From Zavarzinella formosa DSM 19928 (GTDB taxonomy: Bacteria > Planctomycetota > Planctomycetia > Gemmatales > Gemmataceae): 64,000 nucleotides of DNA. The notes beneath the pieces were generated by a model that saw only the letters and a program-made list of their open reading frames with translations, did no database searches and was not told the DNA's origin. Both the position numbers and the translations under genes were made by a program. Positions 1-9,404 of this stretch are shown here, piece by piece (the first letter of the stretch is position 1; every line of letters begins with the position of its first letter). The stretch is from contig NZ_JH636442.1 of NCBI RefSeq assembly GCF_000255705.1, positions 327,579 through 391,578 on the forward strand, read 5' to 3'.

Positions 1-295
1 CCCGCCCGGCAACCCAGCGGGCCAGGATCGCCTCGAACTGGACGGCGTCGAATCGCCGGAGCGTGCGCGACAGGGTGGACACGGCCGGGGTCTTGCCCCG
101 CTTGAAACCCAAGGCATGGGCCAGAGGCACGCCATGCTGCCGGCCGAAACGGGCGATGCCAATCAGGCTGGTGCGTCCCATCAGCATGGCCAGGGCGACC
201 AGTCCGATCACCGCGGGCAGCGGATGAATCTGTCCGCGAGGACTGCGAGGATCGGGCAATTCCGAGAGGGCTTCCAACAGCGTGCAGGTACTCAT
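1..295 (-). CDS. ISAs1 family transposase, N-terminal fragment (cut by window edge)
   Basis: An open frame of 98 codons starts at the ATG complementing 293-295 and continues without a stop past base 1. The product begins MSTCTLLEALSELPDPRSPR, followed by a hydrophobic stretch (VIGLVALAMLMG), SLIGIARFGRQHG and LSRTLRRFD. This order, LxxLPDPRxxRGxxHPL then ARxxxxIxxxxR then STLxRxLxxxD, is the usual N-terminal (DDE_Tnp_1-associated) region of ISAs1/H-repeat transposases. The catalytic DDE domain lies beyond the window. It is the only mobile-element gene seen in these 64 kb, and it interrupts the neighbouring PSCyt gene. Confidence 0.85.
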   Translation of the reverse strand, partial: MSTCTLLEALSELPDPRSPRGQIHPLPAVIGLVALAMLMGRTSLIGIARFGRQHGVPLAHALGFKRGKTPAVSTLSRTLRRFDAVQFEAILARWVAGR

Positions 296-378
296 GGCCA
301 CCGACCGGGTAACTTGGAAGATCACCTCTTCTACCCAATCAAGCCCATCTCCACAACCTCAAACGGGGAATGGCCCTG
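1..378 (-). mobile_element. ISAs1-like insertion sequence, one end only (element runs off the window)
   Basis: This stretch holds the 5' part of a transposase gene read on the minus strand and about 80 bases of leader up to a putative element end at 378. Read on the minus strand the element would begin CAGGGCCATTCCCC, which suits an ISAs1-type terminal repeat. The boundary is inferred mainly from the host gene, whose reading frame resumes exactly at 379 (see the pseudogene at 379-1899). The other terminus lies outside the window, so the terminal inverted repeats and target duplication cannot be verified here. Confidence 0.7.
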
Positions 379-1899
379 GACCATCGCTATGATCCGATTC
401 CGCAGACGGATTACTATCGCCTTCGTGCGGTGTTCGAGCCGGGCCTTGATCCCGGCCAATGGCGTCGGCCGGGCGAACGGCGAGTCTCGCTGCTCACCGA
501 TGCTGACCGGGCGAAGACGGCTCTTGTGGATGCCGAGGCCGCCAAGATGCAGGCCGAGTTCGACGTGAAACAGAAGGCGGCCGTGCGGGAAGCCTTCGAG
601 AAAGAATTGGAGAAATTCCCCGCCGACGACCGGCCGAAGTTGAAGGCCGCCTTCGATGCTCCGGCCGATAAGCGGACGGAGGAACAGAAAAAACTGGTGG
701 CCGCCAACCCCAAGCTCAACCTGACGCCGGGTGTTCTTTACCAGTACAACCCGAAGGCCGCCGACGAGTTGAAGGCCATGCAGGCCAAGATCGCCACCAA
801 GCGGGCCGAGCGGCCTGTCGAGGAATTCGTCGCGGTGATGACAGAAATTCCCGGCCGATTGCCCGCCACCAAATTGTTCCACCGGGGGGATGCCCGCCAG
901 CCCATCGGGCCGGACATATTGCCCGGCGATCTCACGGTGACCGCCGCCGAGGGAAAACGCTTCGAGATTCCCGCGAAGGAGGCAAGCCTTCCCTCCAGCG
1001 GCCGCCGGCTGGCGTGGGCAAAACACCTGACCGACGGAACGCACCCGTTGTTCGGGCGAACGATGGCCAACCGGCTCTGGCTGAATCATTTCGGCCGGGG
1101 CATCGTGGACACGCCCGGTGAGTTTGGTCGATTAGGCCAGCCGCCGACGCATCCCGAGTTGCTTGACTGGCTGGCCACCGAACTCCCCCGGCTCGGATGG
1201 AGCCAGAAGAAATTCCACAAACTTCTGATGACCTCGACCGTCTATCGCCAGTCGTCCCGGCGAGAACCATTGAAGGATGCGATTGATGGCGGCAACACGC
1301 TGTACGGTCGATTCTCCGTGCGGCGGCTGGAGGCGGAAGCCGTTCGTGATCGCATGCTGATGGTGAACGGCCGGCTTGACCGCACGATGTTCGGCCCCTC
1401 GGTCGGCATTGTCGAAGACGCGGCCGGGCAGGTGGGCACGCCGGATGACAAACCTCGGCGCAGCGTCTATCTGCAAGCCCGGCGCAGCAAGCCGGTGGCG
1501 TTCCTGACGACCTTCGATGCCCCCGGTGGAGAGCTGAGTTGCGAACGCCGCAACGCAATGACGTCCGCGCCGCAATCACTGATGCTGATGAACGGCGAGT
1601 TTGTCCGCAAACAGGCCGCCCAACTGGCCGCCAAGGCAAAGGTGGATGTCTCGGTCGATTTCGCCCATGATTTGGTGGGAAGCGTCAAAGTAGAATATGC
1701 CCGCCCGCAGTTGATCGCCAAAGTGTGGCAGCTTGCCTACCTTCGATTGCCGACCGCCGATGAGCTTCAAATCGCTTCACGTTTTGTTCAGCAACAAAGT
1801 CAGTCTCCTTCGGCTAAGAAAACAGACCCGGAACTGGCCGCCCTCACCAACCTTTGCCAACAACTTCTGGCCTCGAACGAGTTCCTCTATGTCGATTAA
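379..1899 (+). pseudogene. PSCyt/DUF1549/DUF1553 protein, C-terminal part, disrupted by the ISAs1 element
   Basis: The frame from 379 reads DHRYDPIPQTDYYRLRAVFE, which matches the second half of the CHDH[KR][FY]DPI motif that ends DUF1549 in planctomycete cytochrome c-like proteins. The Cys-His of CHDH and the entire N-terminal half (signal peptide, PSCyt1 CxxCH domain, most of DUF1549) are missing because the insertion sequence abuts at 378. The remainder contains a full DUF1553 domain ([56 protein letters not shown]) and the typical ending NEFLYVD. The in-frame ATG at 370 lies inside the element, so any translation from it would be an artefact of the insertion. The intact homologue at 9534-12680 shows the original architecture. 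The stop overlaps the DUF1501 start by 11 bases, the common PSCyt-DUF1501 gene pair. Function of the family is unknown; the genes often sit near sulfatases and exported hydrolases. Confidence 0.85.
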
Positions 1900-3340
1900 C
1901 CAATCACCAGCCACTCGTCGCGCGTTTCTATCCCGGTCGGCCGGCGGGGTCGGGTTGTTTGCCCTCGCCCATTTGCTGCAACGAGACGGCCTCTTGGCCG
2001 CCGACGGGCCATCCAAGCCTGGCGAGAATCCGGCCGCAACCTTGAAGCCCCGGCCGCCGCACTTCGCGCCGAAAGCGAAGGCAATCATTTCGATGTTCAT
2101 GCACGGGGGTCCGAGCCATGTCGATCTGTTCGACCCCAAGCCGGAACTGACGAAAAACAGCGGCAAGGAATATAAGGGGGACATCCAATACAGCTTCGTC
2201 AACCGGGCAAACAAAAAGCTGTTTGGCTCCCCTTGGAAGTTCGCCAAACACGGCCAATGCGGAACGGATGTCTCCGAATTGCTTCCTCACACCGCCGGGA
2301 TGGTCGATGACCTGTGCGTGATCCGGTCGATGCACACCGGGTTCAACGGACACGAAGTGTCGATTCGCTATTTCCACGGCGGCATCGCCGGAGTGACCGG
2401 CCGGCCGACGATGGGAAGCTGGATCGTCTATGGCCTCGGGACGCAGGCCCAAAACCTGCCCGCGTACATGGTATTATCTGATCCGGGCGGGCCGCCGGTG
2501 GATGCCGCCCACAACTGGTCGTGCGGCTTCCTGCCGCCGCTTTATCAGGGGACCGTGCTGCGGCCTCAAGAACCGCGCATATTGAACCTCGACGCGCCGC
2601 CGGAGGTGGCCGGAAACGTGCAACGGCAAAACCTTGACTTGCTGGCCGAGTTGAACCGCCGACATCTCGCCGCCCATCCCGGCGAGGCTGACTTGGAAGC
2701 CCGCATCGCCAGCTATGAACTGGCGGCCGAGATGCAGGTGGCCGCGAAGGAGGCTCTTGATGTGTCGCGGGAGCCGGAGCGGGTGAAAAATATGTACGGG
2801 CTGGACCGGCCGGAAACCCGTGAATACGGCACCCGCTGTTTGATCGCCCGGCGATTGGTGGAACGCGGCGTTCGCTTTGTGCAACTCTTCCTCGGCGGCC
2901 AACCGTGGGACACGCACGAAAATATCCGTGCCGGCCTCCCCGCTATCTGCAAGCGAACAGACCAACCGGCGACGGCCCTTGTGCAAGATTTAAAACAACG
3001 CGGCTTGTTGGATTCAACCATTGTTCACTGGGGCGGCGAAATCGGCCGGCTTCCCGTGTGCGAGGGGGACTTGAACGACAAGGTCGGCCGTGACCACAAC
3101 GGCCAGGGTTTCACCTGCTGGCTGGCCGGCGGCGGCATCAAGGGCGGCATGACCTACGGAGCCACGGACGAAGTCGGCCATAAGGCTGTCGAGAACGTGG
3201 TGACGCCGAACGACTTCCAAGCGACGCTTCTGCATCTGCTGGGCATCAACCACGACAAACTGGTCTACCACCACGGCGGCAAGGCCCAGAAACTGACCGA
3301 TGGCCGGCCGTCGCGGGTGGTCAAAGAAATCTTGGCATGA
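1889..3340 (+). CDS. DUF1501 domain-containing protein with Tat-type signal
   Basis: The product has 483 residues from the ATG at 1889, which overlaps the preceding gene's stop. I chose this start because the open frame upstream lies inside the PSCyt gene, and because the N-terminus MSINQSPATRRAFLSRSAGG then gives a twin-arginine signal. The mature part has DUF1501 hallmarks: SMFMHGGPSHVDLFDPKPEL, SELLPHTAGMVDDLCVIRSM, LGTQAQNLPAYMVL, RGVRFVQLFLGG, WDTHENI, GRDHNGQGFTCWLAGGG and HLLGINHDKL. The fold is thought to relate to sulfatases/alkaline phosphatases, but no activity has been established for the family to my knowledge. It pairs with the disrupted PSCyt gene, and translation may have been coupled to it, so the insertion may also affect this gene. 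Confidence 0.9.
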   Translation: MSINQSPATRRAFLSRSAGGVGLFALAHLLQRDGLLAADGPSKPGENPAATLKPRPPHFAPKAKAIISMFMHGGPSHVDLFDPKPELTKNSGKEYKGDIQYSFVNRANKKLFGSPWKFAKHGQCGTDVSELLPHTAGMVDDLCVIRSMHTGFNGHEVSIRYFHGGIAGVTGRPTMGSWIVYGLGTQAQNLPAYMVLSDPGGPPVDAAHNWSCGFLPPLYQGTVLRPQEPRILNLDAPPEVAGNVQRQNLDLLAELNRRHLAAHPGEADLEARIASYELAAEMQVAAKEALDVSREPERVKNMYGLDRPETREYGTRCLIARRLVERGVRFVQLFLGGQPWDTHENIRAGLPAICKRTDQPATALVQDLKQRGLLDSTIVHWGGEIGRLPVCEGDLNDKVGRDHNGQGFTCWLAGGGIKGGMTYGATDEVGHKAVENVVTPNDFQATLLHLLGINHDKLVYHHGGKAQKLTDGRPSRVVKEILA

Positions 3341-3342
3341 GA

Positions 3343-3360
3343 GGCGGCCAGAGGGCCGCC
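3343..3360 (+). terminator. GC-rich stem-loop after the DUF1501 gene
   Basis: GGCGGCC pairs with GGCCGCC across a four-base loop, starting three bases after the DUF1501 stop. There is no T-run behind it, so intrinsic termination is uncertain. Confidence 0.3.
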
Positions 3361-3478
3361 AAGTGTGTCGATATGGTGAAATATGCCATTGATGCTGGCC
3401 GAATGATTGCGCGGACAGAACAATGGCCGTAGCCATCCCGGCGAACACATTCCGCAACACCGATCACCAAGGGAAACC

Positions 3479-5995
3479 ATGCAGACCCGAAGAGAGTTCG
3501 TGAACTTGGCCGCTCGCATCGCGGCAGGGACTGGTGTGGCGGGTTTCTTGGAATCAATCCAGCGGGCTGCCGCCATTGAACCGGAAAAGGCCAGCACGTT
3601 TCTCAATGCCGAGCATGTGGTCATCTTGATGCAAGAGAACCGCTCGTTCGACCACGCCTACGGCACATTGCGAGGCGTTCGCGGGTTCAACGACCCGCGA
3701 GCCATCACCCTGCCGGACGGCAATCCGGTTTGGTTGCAGGCCAACGCGGCTGGTGAACGCTACGCTCCGTTTCGATTCGACATCCATTCTTCAAAAGTCA
3801 CTTGGATGGGTTCGCTGCCGCATGGCTGGAACGACCAGGTCGATGCCCGCAATCACGGGTTGTATGACCGCTGGCTGACCGCGAAGCGGCCGGGCAGTCG
3901 CGCCTACTCGGGCATGCCGCTGACGTTGGGGCACTACTCCCGCGAGGATATCCCCTTCTATTACGCGATGGCGGACGCCTTCACAATTTGCGACCAATAC
4001 TTCTGTTCAACACTGACGGGCACCACTCCCAATCGCAATCACCTTTGGTCGGCTTCGATCCGCCAGCCGAATTCACCCAAGGCCTTCGCCAACGTGCGGA
4101 ATGGCGAGTCCGATCACGATCACCTCGTCGATTGGCCGACGTTTCCGGAGCGGCTCGAAAATCTCGGGGTTTCTTGGAAGGTCTATCAGAATGAATTGAC
4201 GGTCGAAACCGGCCTGAGCGGAATCGAAGACGACTGGCTGGCGAATTATGGCGACAACCCGCTTGAGTACTTTCGGCAATACCACGTTCATCTGATGCCC
4301 GCGCATCGGCAATACATTGACGCGCGCGCCAAGGCGATTCCCGGCGAAATTGCCTCGATCAAGGAGAAACTGGCGGCTCACAAGGGAACGGCGGCCGAGA
4401 AGGCCGCGATTGAAAAGCAGATTCTCAATCTGGGGGCGAAGCTCAAGGCTCTGGAGGCCGAAATCAAGGAAATGGCCGGAATGAGCCTTGAGAAACTTCC
4501 CGAGCGAGAGCGGAAGCTGCATGAAAAAGCGTTCTGCACAAACACCGGCGACCCGGCGTATCGGCAGTTGACGGAGATCACCTATCGCGACGGTGACCAG
4601 CAACGCAAGATGCTCGTTCCGAAGGGGGACTTGTTTCACCAGTTCCGGGCGGACGTGAACAGCGGCAAACTGCCGACGGTTTCGTGGCTGGTGGCCCCCG
4701 AAAAACTCTCCGACCACCCGTCGTCGGCGTGGTATGGCGCGTGGTATATCGCCGAGGCGCTCGACATTCTGACCAAGAACCCGGAAGTCTGGAAGAAGAC
4801 CGTCTTCATTCTGACTTACGACGAAAACGACGGCTATTACGACCATGTGCCGCCGTTTGTGCCGCCGCACCCAAAGCGTCCCGAAACCGGTCTCGTGACC
4901 AAAGGGATTGATGCGAGCCTCGACTACGTCGAACTCGCGCAAGACCGGGGCCGGGCGCGAGAGAGCCCGGTCGGCCTGGGCTATCGTGTGCCGATGGTCA
5001 TCGCCTCTCCTTGGAGTCGTGGCGGCTGCGTTTATTCGCAGGTGGCCGATCATACGTCGGTCCTGCGGTTCTTGGAAAAACTGCTCAGCCACAAACTCGG
5101 AAAGAAAGTCGAAGAGACGAATATCACCAGCTGGCGCCGCGCGGTGTGCGGCGATCTGACGGCGTCATTCCAGACAACAGCCGATCAGAAAAGCGGATTG
5201 CCGGATTTCGGCCCCCGGAACGCCTTCCTCGAATCGATCCATCGCGCGCAATTCAAAAAGGCGCCCGGCGGGTTTAAGCCACTGACCGCCGAAGAACTCG
5301 AATTGATCCGCAAAGATCCGCGAAAATCGCCGCTCTTGCCGTATCAGGAAGAGGGCGTCCGCCGGTCGTGCGCGTTGCCATACCAACTTGTCGTCGATGG
5401 CAAGCTCAACGAAAAACGGACTCACTTCACGATCAAGTTCGCCTCGCTCAACGAGGCGTTCGGCGACCGGTCGGCCGGGTCGCCTTTCACGGTGTATGCC
5501 ATGCACGCCGCCGGCAACATGAAGGTTCGCAATTATGCCGTCGAGGCTGGTGAACACCTTGAAGACTCGTGGGCGCTCGCCGACTTCGAGGGGGGCCGTT
5601 ATCACCTGCGGGTGGCCGGTCCGAACGGTTTCTTCCGTGAGTTCATCGGCGGCGCCGACGAACCCCAGACGAGCATCGAGATCAATTACACGCGAGCGAA
5701 AAAAGACGGCCCGGAACTGACCGGCGGCATTGAAATTGTCGCCACCAATCGGGATGGCCGGCTTGGCCACAAACTCCGGGTGCGTGATAACTCATACCAC
5801 AATGAAAATGTGGAACGAGAGCTTGCGTCTGGCGGAAATCTCACGCTCGCCATCGACACCAAAAAGAGCCACGGTTGGTACGATTTCAGCGTGCGAGTTG
5901 TGGGTGATGATCGATTTGAAAAACGATACGCCGGCCGGGTCGAGACCGGGGTTTGGGGATTCAGCGACCCGGCGATGGGGAAAAATCCGGGCTGA
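3479..5995 (+). CDS. phosphocholine-specific phospholipase C-like phosphoesterase, Tat-exported
   Basis: The product has 838 residues starting at the ATG at 3479, which follows AAGGGA and gives the Tat signal QTRREFVNLAARIAAGTGV. The phosphoesterase domain (PF04185 type) is clear from VVILMQENRSFDHAYGTLRG (about 47-66), GTTPNRNHLW (181-190), TYDENDGYYDHVP (446-458) and VPMVIASPWSRGG. The C-terminal third matches the DUF756-like repeats of bacterial phospholipase C (PFTVYAMHAA, and GWYDFSVRV near the end). Family enzymes cleave phosphatidylcholine or sphingomyelin outside the cytoplasm; substrate here is inferred. An unusual charged, alanine-rich segment (about 282-350) with coiled-coil character interrupts the catalytic domain. 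It lies downstream of the DUF1501 gene and converges on the MFS gene, 16 bases away. Confidence 0.9.
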   Translation: MQTRREFVNLAARIAAGTGVAGFLESIQRAAAIEPEKASTFLNAEHVVILMQENRSFDHAYGTLRGVRGFNDPRAITLPDGNPVWLQANAAGERYAPFRFDIHSSKVTWMGSLPHGWNDQVDARNHGLYDRWLTAKRPGSRAYSGMPLTLGHYSREDIPFYYAMADAFTICDQYFCSTLTGTTPNRNHLWSASIRQPNSPKAFANVRNGESDHDHLVDWPTFPERLENLGVSWKVYQNELTVETGLSGIEDDWLANYGDNPLEYFRQYHVHLMPAHRQYIDARAKAIPGEIASIKEKLAAHKGTAAEKAAIEKQILNLGAKLKALEAEIKEMAGMSLEKLPERERKLHEKAFCTNTGDPAYRQLTEITYRDGDQQRKMLVPKGDLFHQFRADVNSGKLPTVSWLVAPEKLSDHPSSAWYGAWYIAEALDILTKNPEVWKKTVFILTYDENDGYYDHVPPFVPPHPKRPETGLVTKGIDASLDYVELAQDRGRARESPVGLGYRVPMVIASPWSRGGCVYSQVADHTSVLRFLEKLLSHKLGKKVEETNITSWRRAVCGDLTASFQTTADQKSGLPDFGPRNAFLESIHRAQFKKAPGGFKPLTAEELELIRKDPRKSPLLPYQEEGVRRSCALPYQLVVDGKLNEKRTHFTIKFASLNEAFGDRSAGSPFTVYAMHAAGNMKVRNYAVEAGEHLEDSWALADFEGGRYHLRVAGPNGFFREFIGGADEPQTSIEINYTRAKKDGPELTGGIEIVATNRDGRLGHKLRVRDNSYHNENVERELASGGNLTLAIDTKKSHGWYDFSVRVVGDDRFEKRYAGRVETGVWGFSDPAMGKNPG

Positions 5996-6011
5996 CGACG
6001 GATGGCTGAAT

Positions 6012-7361
6012 TTATCTCTCGGCCACGGCGAGCACGGTGGCCGAGTTTAATTCCTCGGCCGTTTCCGGCAGGATGCCGAGTTTGACATAAACCGGCCGAA
6101 CGTGCCGACGTAATCGCGGGATCTGGGTGGCGAACGTCAGCCCGCACAGCAGCACGAAAATCCCCGATCCCAAGACCACGTTGGCCGAACCGGCGACGTG
6201 GGCCAGCCACCCGGCCAGCAGGCTGCCGAAGGGGGCGGTGCCTTGGAAGGCCATTCCGTAAAAGCCCATCACACGCCCCCGTTTGTCTTCTTCCACCATC
6301 GTTTGGATCAAGGTGTTTGTGGCGGCCATCTGGACCATCATCCCGGCCCCGGTGGTGACCAGCAACGCGGCAGACATCCATGTGACGTTGACTTGCGAGA
6401 ACACAATCAGCCCGCTTCCCAAGACCAGCGTTGCAATGGTCACCACACGGCCAAGACCAAGAACCGAGGATCGGGAAGCCAGATACAACGCCCCGGTGAA
6501 CGCCCCGACTCCGGAGGCCGCCGATAGCAAGCCCAGCGTGGATGGCCCGCCGTGCAGAACGTCGGCCACGAACACGGGCATCAGAACACTTTGCGGCATC
6601 GCGGCAAAACTGACCAAACCCAGCAGCAGCAACAATGCCCGCACCGGCGGGAATCCGGCCGTATATCGCACCCCTTCCCACAGATGACGCACCACGGACA
6701 ATGTCACCGGCGCTCGCTCTTTTTTGGGCAGGCGCATCGCCAGCAGGGCCGCCATGACCGCCACATAACTGACGGCATCGACCACGAAACACCAAGCCTC
6801 CCCGACGGCCGCAATCACGATTCCCGCCAGCGCCGGGCCGACCAACCGGGAGCCGTTGACTAGCGATGAATTCAGGGCGATCGCGTTCGGCAGGTCTTCC
6901 CGCCGGGTCACCATTTCCACGAGCAACGATTGCCGCGCGGGCATGTCGAATGAGTTGATGATCCCTTGAAAGACACTCAACCCGGCCACCAGCCAGACGG
7001 TCGCCGACCCCGCCTCCCCGAGAAAGGCCACGGCCGCAAGACCGGCAGACTGGAGCAAGGACAGAAATTGTGTCACGACGAGAACGTGATGCCGGTTCCA
7101 CCGATCCACGAACGCGCCGGCGAACGGCCCGAGGAAGAAAATCGGGGCCAACGCCGCAAAACTCACCACACCCAACAACCAGGCGGCATCATCACCCCCC
7201 ATTCGGAACACCAGCCACCCGGTCGCCAGTCGGGTCATCCAGGTGCCGACCAACGACACCCCCTGCCCGGTGAAGAAGAGGCGATAGTTCCGATTGTCAA
7301 ACGCCCGGCCCATGGCCCGCAGTCGCTTCCAAGGATCGGGTTTCGCTTCTTCCACGCCCAT
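6012..7361 (-). CDS. MFS transporter (enterobactin exporter/MFS_3-like)
   Basis: The 449-residue product is an integral membrane protein with about 12 hydrophobic segments. It starts after a good ribosome site (GGAG, seven bases upstream). The N-terminus FDNRNYRLFFTGQGVSLVGTW, then MTRLATGWLVFRMGG, matches the MFS_3 group: a cytoplasmic NYRLFxxGQxxSxxGTWM motif before helix 1. The segment GPFAGAFVDRWNRHHVLVVT is the usual MFS loop 2-3 motif, and TREDLPNAIALNSSLVNGSRLVGPALAG is typical of this subgroup. Members export siderophores, macrolides or other small molecules by proton antiport. No biosynthetic cluster lies next to it, so the substrate is unknown. Confidence 0.9.
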   Translation of the reverse strand: MGVEEAKPDPWKRLRAMGRAFDNRNYRLFFTGQGVSLVGTWMTRLATGWLVFRMGGDDAAWLLGVVSFAALAPIFFLGPFAGAFVDRWNRHHVLVVTQFLSLLQSAGLAAVAFLGEAGSATVWLVAGLSVFQGIINSFDMPARQSLLVEMVTRREDLPNAIALNSSLVNGSRLVGPALAGIVIAAVGEAWCFVVDAVSYVAVMAALLAMRLPKKERAPVTLSVVRHLWEGVRYTAGFPPVRALLLLLGLVSFAAMPQSVLMPVFVADVLHGGPSTLGLLSAASGVGAFTGALYLASRSSVLGLGRVVTIATLVLGSGLIVFSQVNVTWMSAALLVTTGAGMMVQMAATNTLIQTMVEEDKRGRVMGFYGMAFQGTAPFGSLLAGWLAHVAGSANVVLGSGIFVLLCGLTFATQIPRLRRHVRPVYVKLGILPETAEELNSATVLAVAER

Positions 7362-7495
7362 GTGTTCTCCGGATGCCCGAAGGCCGGGTTTGCTGATTGT
7401 ATGCGTTAGTATTTTCTTCCCACTGGATTAGCAGATGCCATGCCGTGTTGCGAAAGATTCACAAACGGGCCAACGATTTTGAAATTGAAGTTCGA

Positions 7496-7912
7496 TTATT
7501 TCAAGGCAATCACGATGGCCCCGGCGACGATCAAACCGCCGCCGACGTAGTGTTGCCAGCCGAGTTCTTCGCCCAGAAAAATGGCCGCGAAGGCGATGGC
7601 GAAGACCACTCCGAGTTTGTCGATCGGAGCGACGGACGAGGCTTCTCCGAGGTGTAACGCCCGGAAGTAGCATAACCAAGAAAGGCCGGTCGCCAAGCCG
7701 GAAAGAAACAGAAACCACAAACCGCGACTTGGGATGGAAGACAGGGAGGGGAAGCCGTTGAAGAGAGCGATTCCCCATGTCAGAACGAGAACGACCGTGG
7801 TACGGATGGCCACGGCGAGGTTGGGTTCGATGTCCCGCGTGCCCGCCTTGGCCAGCACGGCGGTGATGCCCGCGAAGAAGGCCGAGAGGATCGACCAATG
7901 AAGCCAGTTCAT
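7496..7912 (-). CDS. EamA family (DMT) half-size transporter
   Basis: The 138-residue product has about five hydrophobic segments and a single EamA unit. It runs from WSILSAFFAGITAVLAKAGT to VGGGLIVAGAIVIALK and includes RALHLGEASSVAPIDKLGVV, the conserved A-P-[LI]-[DT]-K stretch before the last helices. Classical DMT exporters have two EamA units (about 300 residues), so this protein probably dimerises, as the single-unit members do. The DUF1501 gene is transcribed from the same strand immediately upstream (17 bases), and the MFS gene lies downstream. The substrate is unknown. Confidence 0.85.
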   Translation of the reverse strand: MNWLHWSILSAFFAGITAVLAKAGTRDIEPNLAVAIRTTVVLVLTWGIALFNGFPSLSSIPSRGLWFLFLSGLATGLSWLCYFRALHLGEASSVAPIDKLGVVFAIAFAAIFLGEELGWQHYVGGGLIVAGAIVIALK

Positions 7913-7929
7913 GTTGCCCGCCGGTTTCG

Positions 7930-9396
7930 TCAGGCGAGCAGATCCTTGATGACTTTCGCGGGTTCGACGCCCGTCATCTTCTGATCCAGCCCGGACGACT
8001 TGAAGGTGAATCGTTCATTGTCGATACCCAGCAGATGCAGTACCGTCGCGTGGAAATCGTGGACGTTGCAGGGATTTTTGGTGATGTTGTAGGAGAAATC
8101 GTCCGTTTCCCCGTAGGCTTGGCCGCCACGGGAACCGCCGCCGGCCATCCACATGGTGAAGCAACGGGGGTGATGGTCCCGGCCGTAGTTAGTCTTGCTG
8201 AGGCCCCCTTGGCTGTAGACCGTCCGGCCGAACTCGCCGCCCCAAATCACGAGGGTGGAGTCGAGCATTCCCTTGTGCTTCAAGTCCTGAATCAAGCCGT
8301 AACACGCCTGATCGACGTCTTTGCACTGCGACGGTAACCGGCCGGCGACGTTGCCGTGGGTGTCCCAATTGTTGTGGTAAATCTGCACGAAACGGGTGCC
8401 GCGTTCCACCAACCGGCGGGCCATCAGCACGGAGTTGGCGAAGGTGCCCGGTTTCTTGGCGTCGTCGCCGTAGAGCTTGAATGTGGATTCCGGTTCCTTG
8501 GCGATGTCCGTCAGGTCCGGCACGCTGGTTTGCATCCGGTAAGCCATCTCGTATTGCTGGATGCGGGTTTGGATGTCCGCGTCCCCGAGTTGTTCGTGCT
8601 GCATCTCGTTGAGTTTCTTCAATCCGTCCAGCGTCTTGCGGCGAAGATCGGACGACACTCCCGGCGGGTTATTGATGTAGAGAATAGGATCGCCCTTCGC
8701 CCGGAAGGAAACCCCCGCGTGTTCGCCGGGGAGATAACCGGCCGACCACAACCGGGCCGAGATCGCCTGCACTTGTTCAGTGTTCGATGGTTGGGCCACC
8801 AGCACCACAAATGTCGGCAAATTTTCGTTGAGGGTGCCGAGGCCGTAACTGGTCCACGCCCCGAGGCACGGCCGGCCGGTCACTTGGTTGCCGGTCTGCA
8901 TGTAGGTGATGGCGGGTTCGTGGTTGATCGCCTCCGTGTGCATCGAGCGGATGAAGCACATGTCGTCGGCCATCTTGGCCTTCCACGGCAGCAACTCGGA
9001 GAGCCACATACCGGACTTGCCGTATTGGGCGAATTTGTATTTCGACGGGGCAATCGGAAACCGGGCCTGCCCGCTGGTCATCGTCGTGAGACGCTGGCCG
9101 TTGCGGATGGATTCGGGCAAATCCTTGTCGTACATGTCGTTCATCTTCGGCTTATAGTCGAAGAGATCCATCTGCGGCGGCCCGCCGACCATGTGCAGGT
9201 AAATCACTTGTTTGGCCTTCGCCGGGAAATGCGTTTCCGGCAAAGCGGCTCGTGTGCCGGTCTTGCTCCCGGCGGCCGTCGCCTTGTTGTCCATGCCAAG
9301 CAGCGTGCCCAACGCGGCCGCACCGAGGACATTGGCCCCGGATTGGAAGAAGTGCCGCCGCGTCATGGATCGAACGTATTCGGAGATCGGGTGCAT
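7930..9396 (-). CDS. DUF1501 domain-containing protein with Tat-type signal
   Basis: The 488-residue product begins MHPISEYVRSMTRRHFFQSG, giving a twin-arginine signal (TRRHFF then a hydrophobic GANVLGAAALGTLLGM). The core has the family hallmarks: YLHMVGGPPQMDLFDYKPKM, SELLPWKAKMADDMCFIRSM, TGRPCLGAWTSYGLG, RGTRFVQIYHNNWDTHGN, WGGEFGRTVYSQGG, NYGRDHHPRCFTMWMAGGG, and HDFHATVLHLLGIDNERFTF. It closely parallels the protein at 1889-3340 but is not identical to it. It is the downstream partner of the PSCyt gene at 9534-12680, separated from it by the telomere-like inverted repeat. An internal start at MTRRHFF (9366) is possible. Confidence 0.9.
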   Translation of the reverse strand: MHPISEYVRSMTRRHFFQSGANVLGAAALGTLLGMDNKATAAGSKTGTRAALPETHFPAKAKQVIYLHMVGGPPQMDLFDYKPKMNDMYDKDLPESIRNGQRLTTMTSGQARFPIAPSKYKFAQYGKSGMWLSELLPWKAKMADDMCFIRSMHTEAINHEPAITYMQTGNQVTGRPCLGAWTSYGLGTLNENLPTFVVLVAQPSNTEQVQAISARLWSAGYLPGEHAGVSFRAKGDPILYINNPPGVSSDLRRKTLDGLKKLNEMQHEQLGDADIQTRIQQYEMAYRMQTSVPDLTDIAKEPESTFKLYGDDAKKPGTFANSVLMARRLVERGTRFVQIYHNNWDTHGNVAGRLPSQCKDVDQACYGLIQDLKHKGMLDSTLVIWGGEFGRTVYSQGGLSKTNYGRDHHPRCFTMWMAGGGSRGGQAYGETDDFSYNITKNPCNVHDFHATVLHLLGIDNERFTFKSSGLDQKMTGVEPAKVIKDLLA

Positions 9397-9404
9397 TTTT
9401 GCTT

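Noticed and set aside
331..1089. Long minus-strand open frame opposite the disrupted PSCyt gene
   Set aside because: It is a shadow of the plus-strand coding sequence, has no family motif and starts in the insertion sequence.
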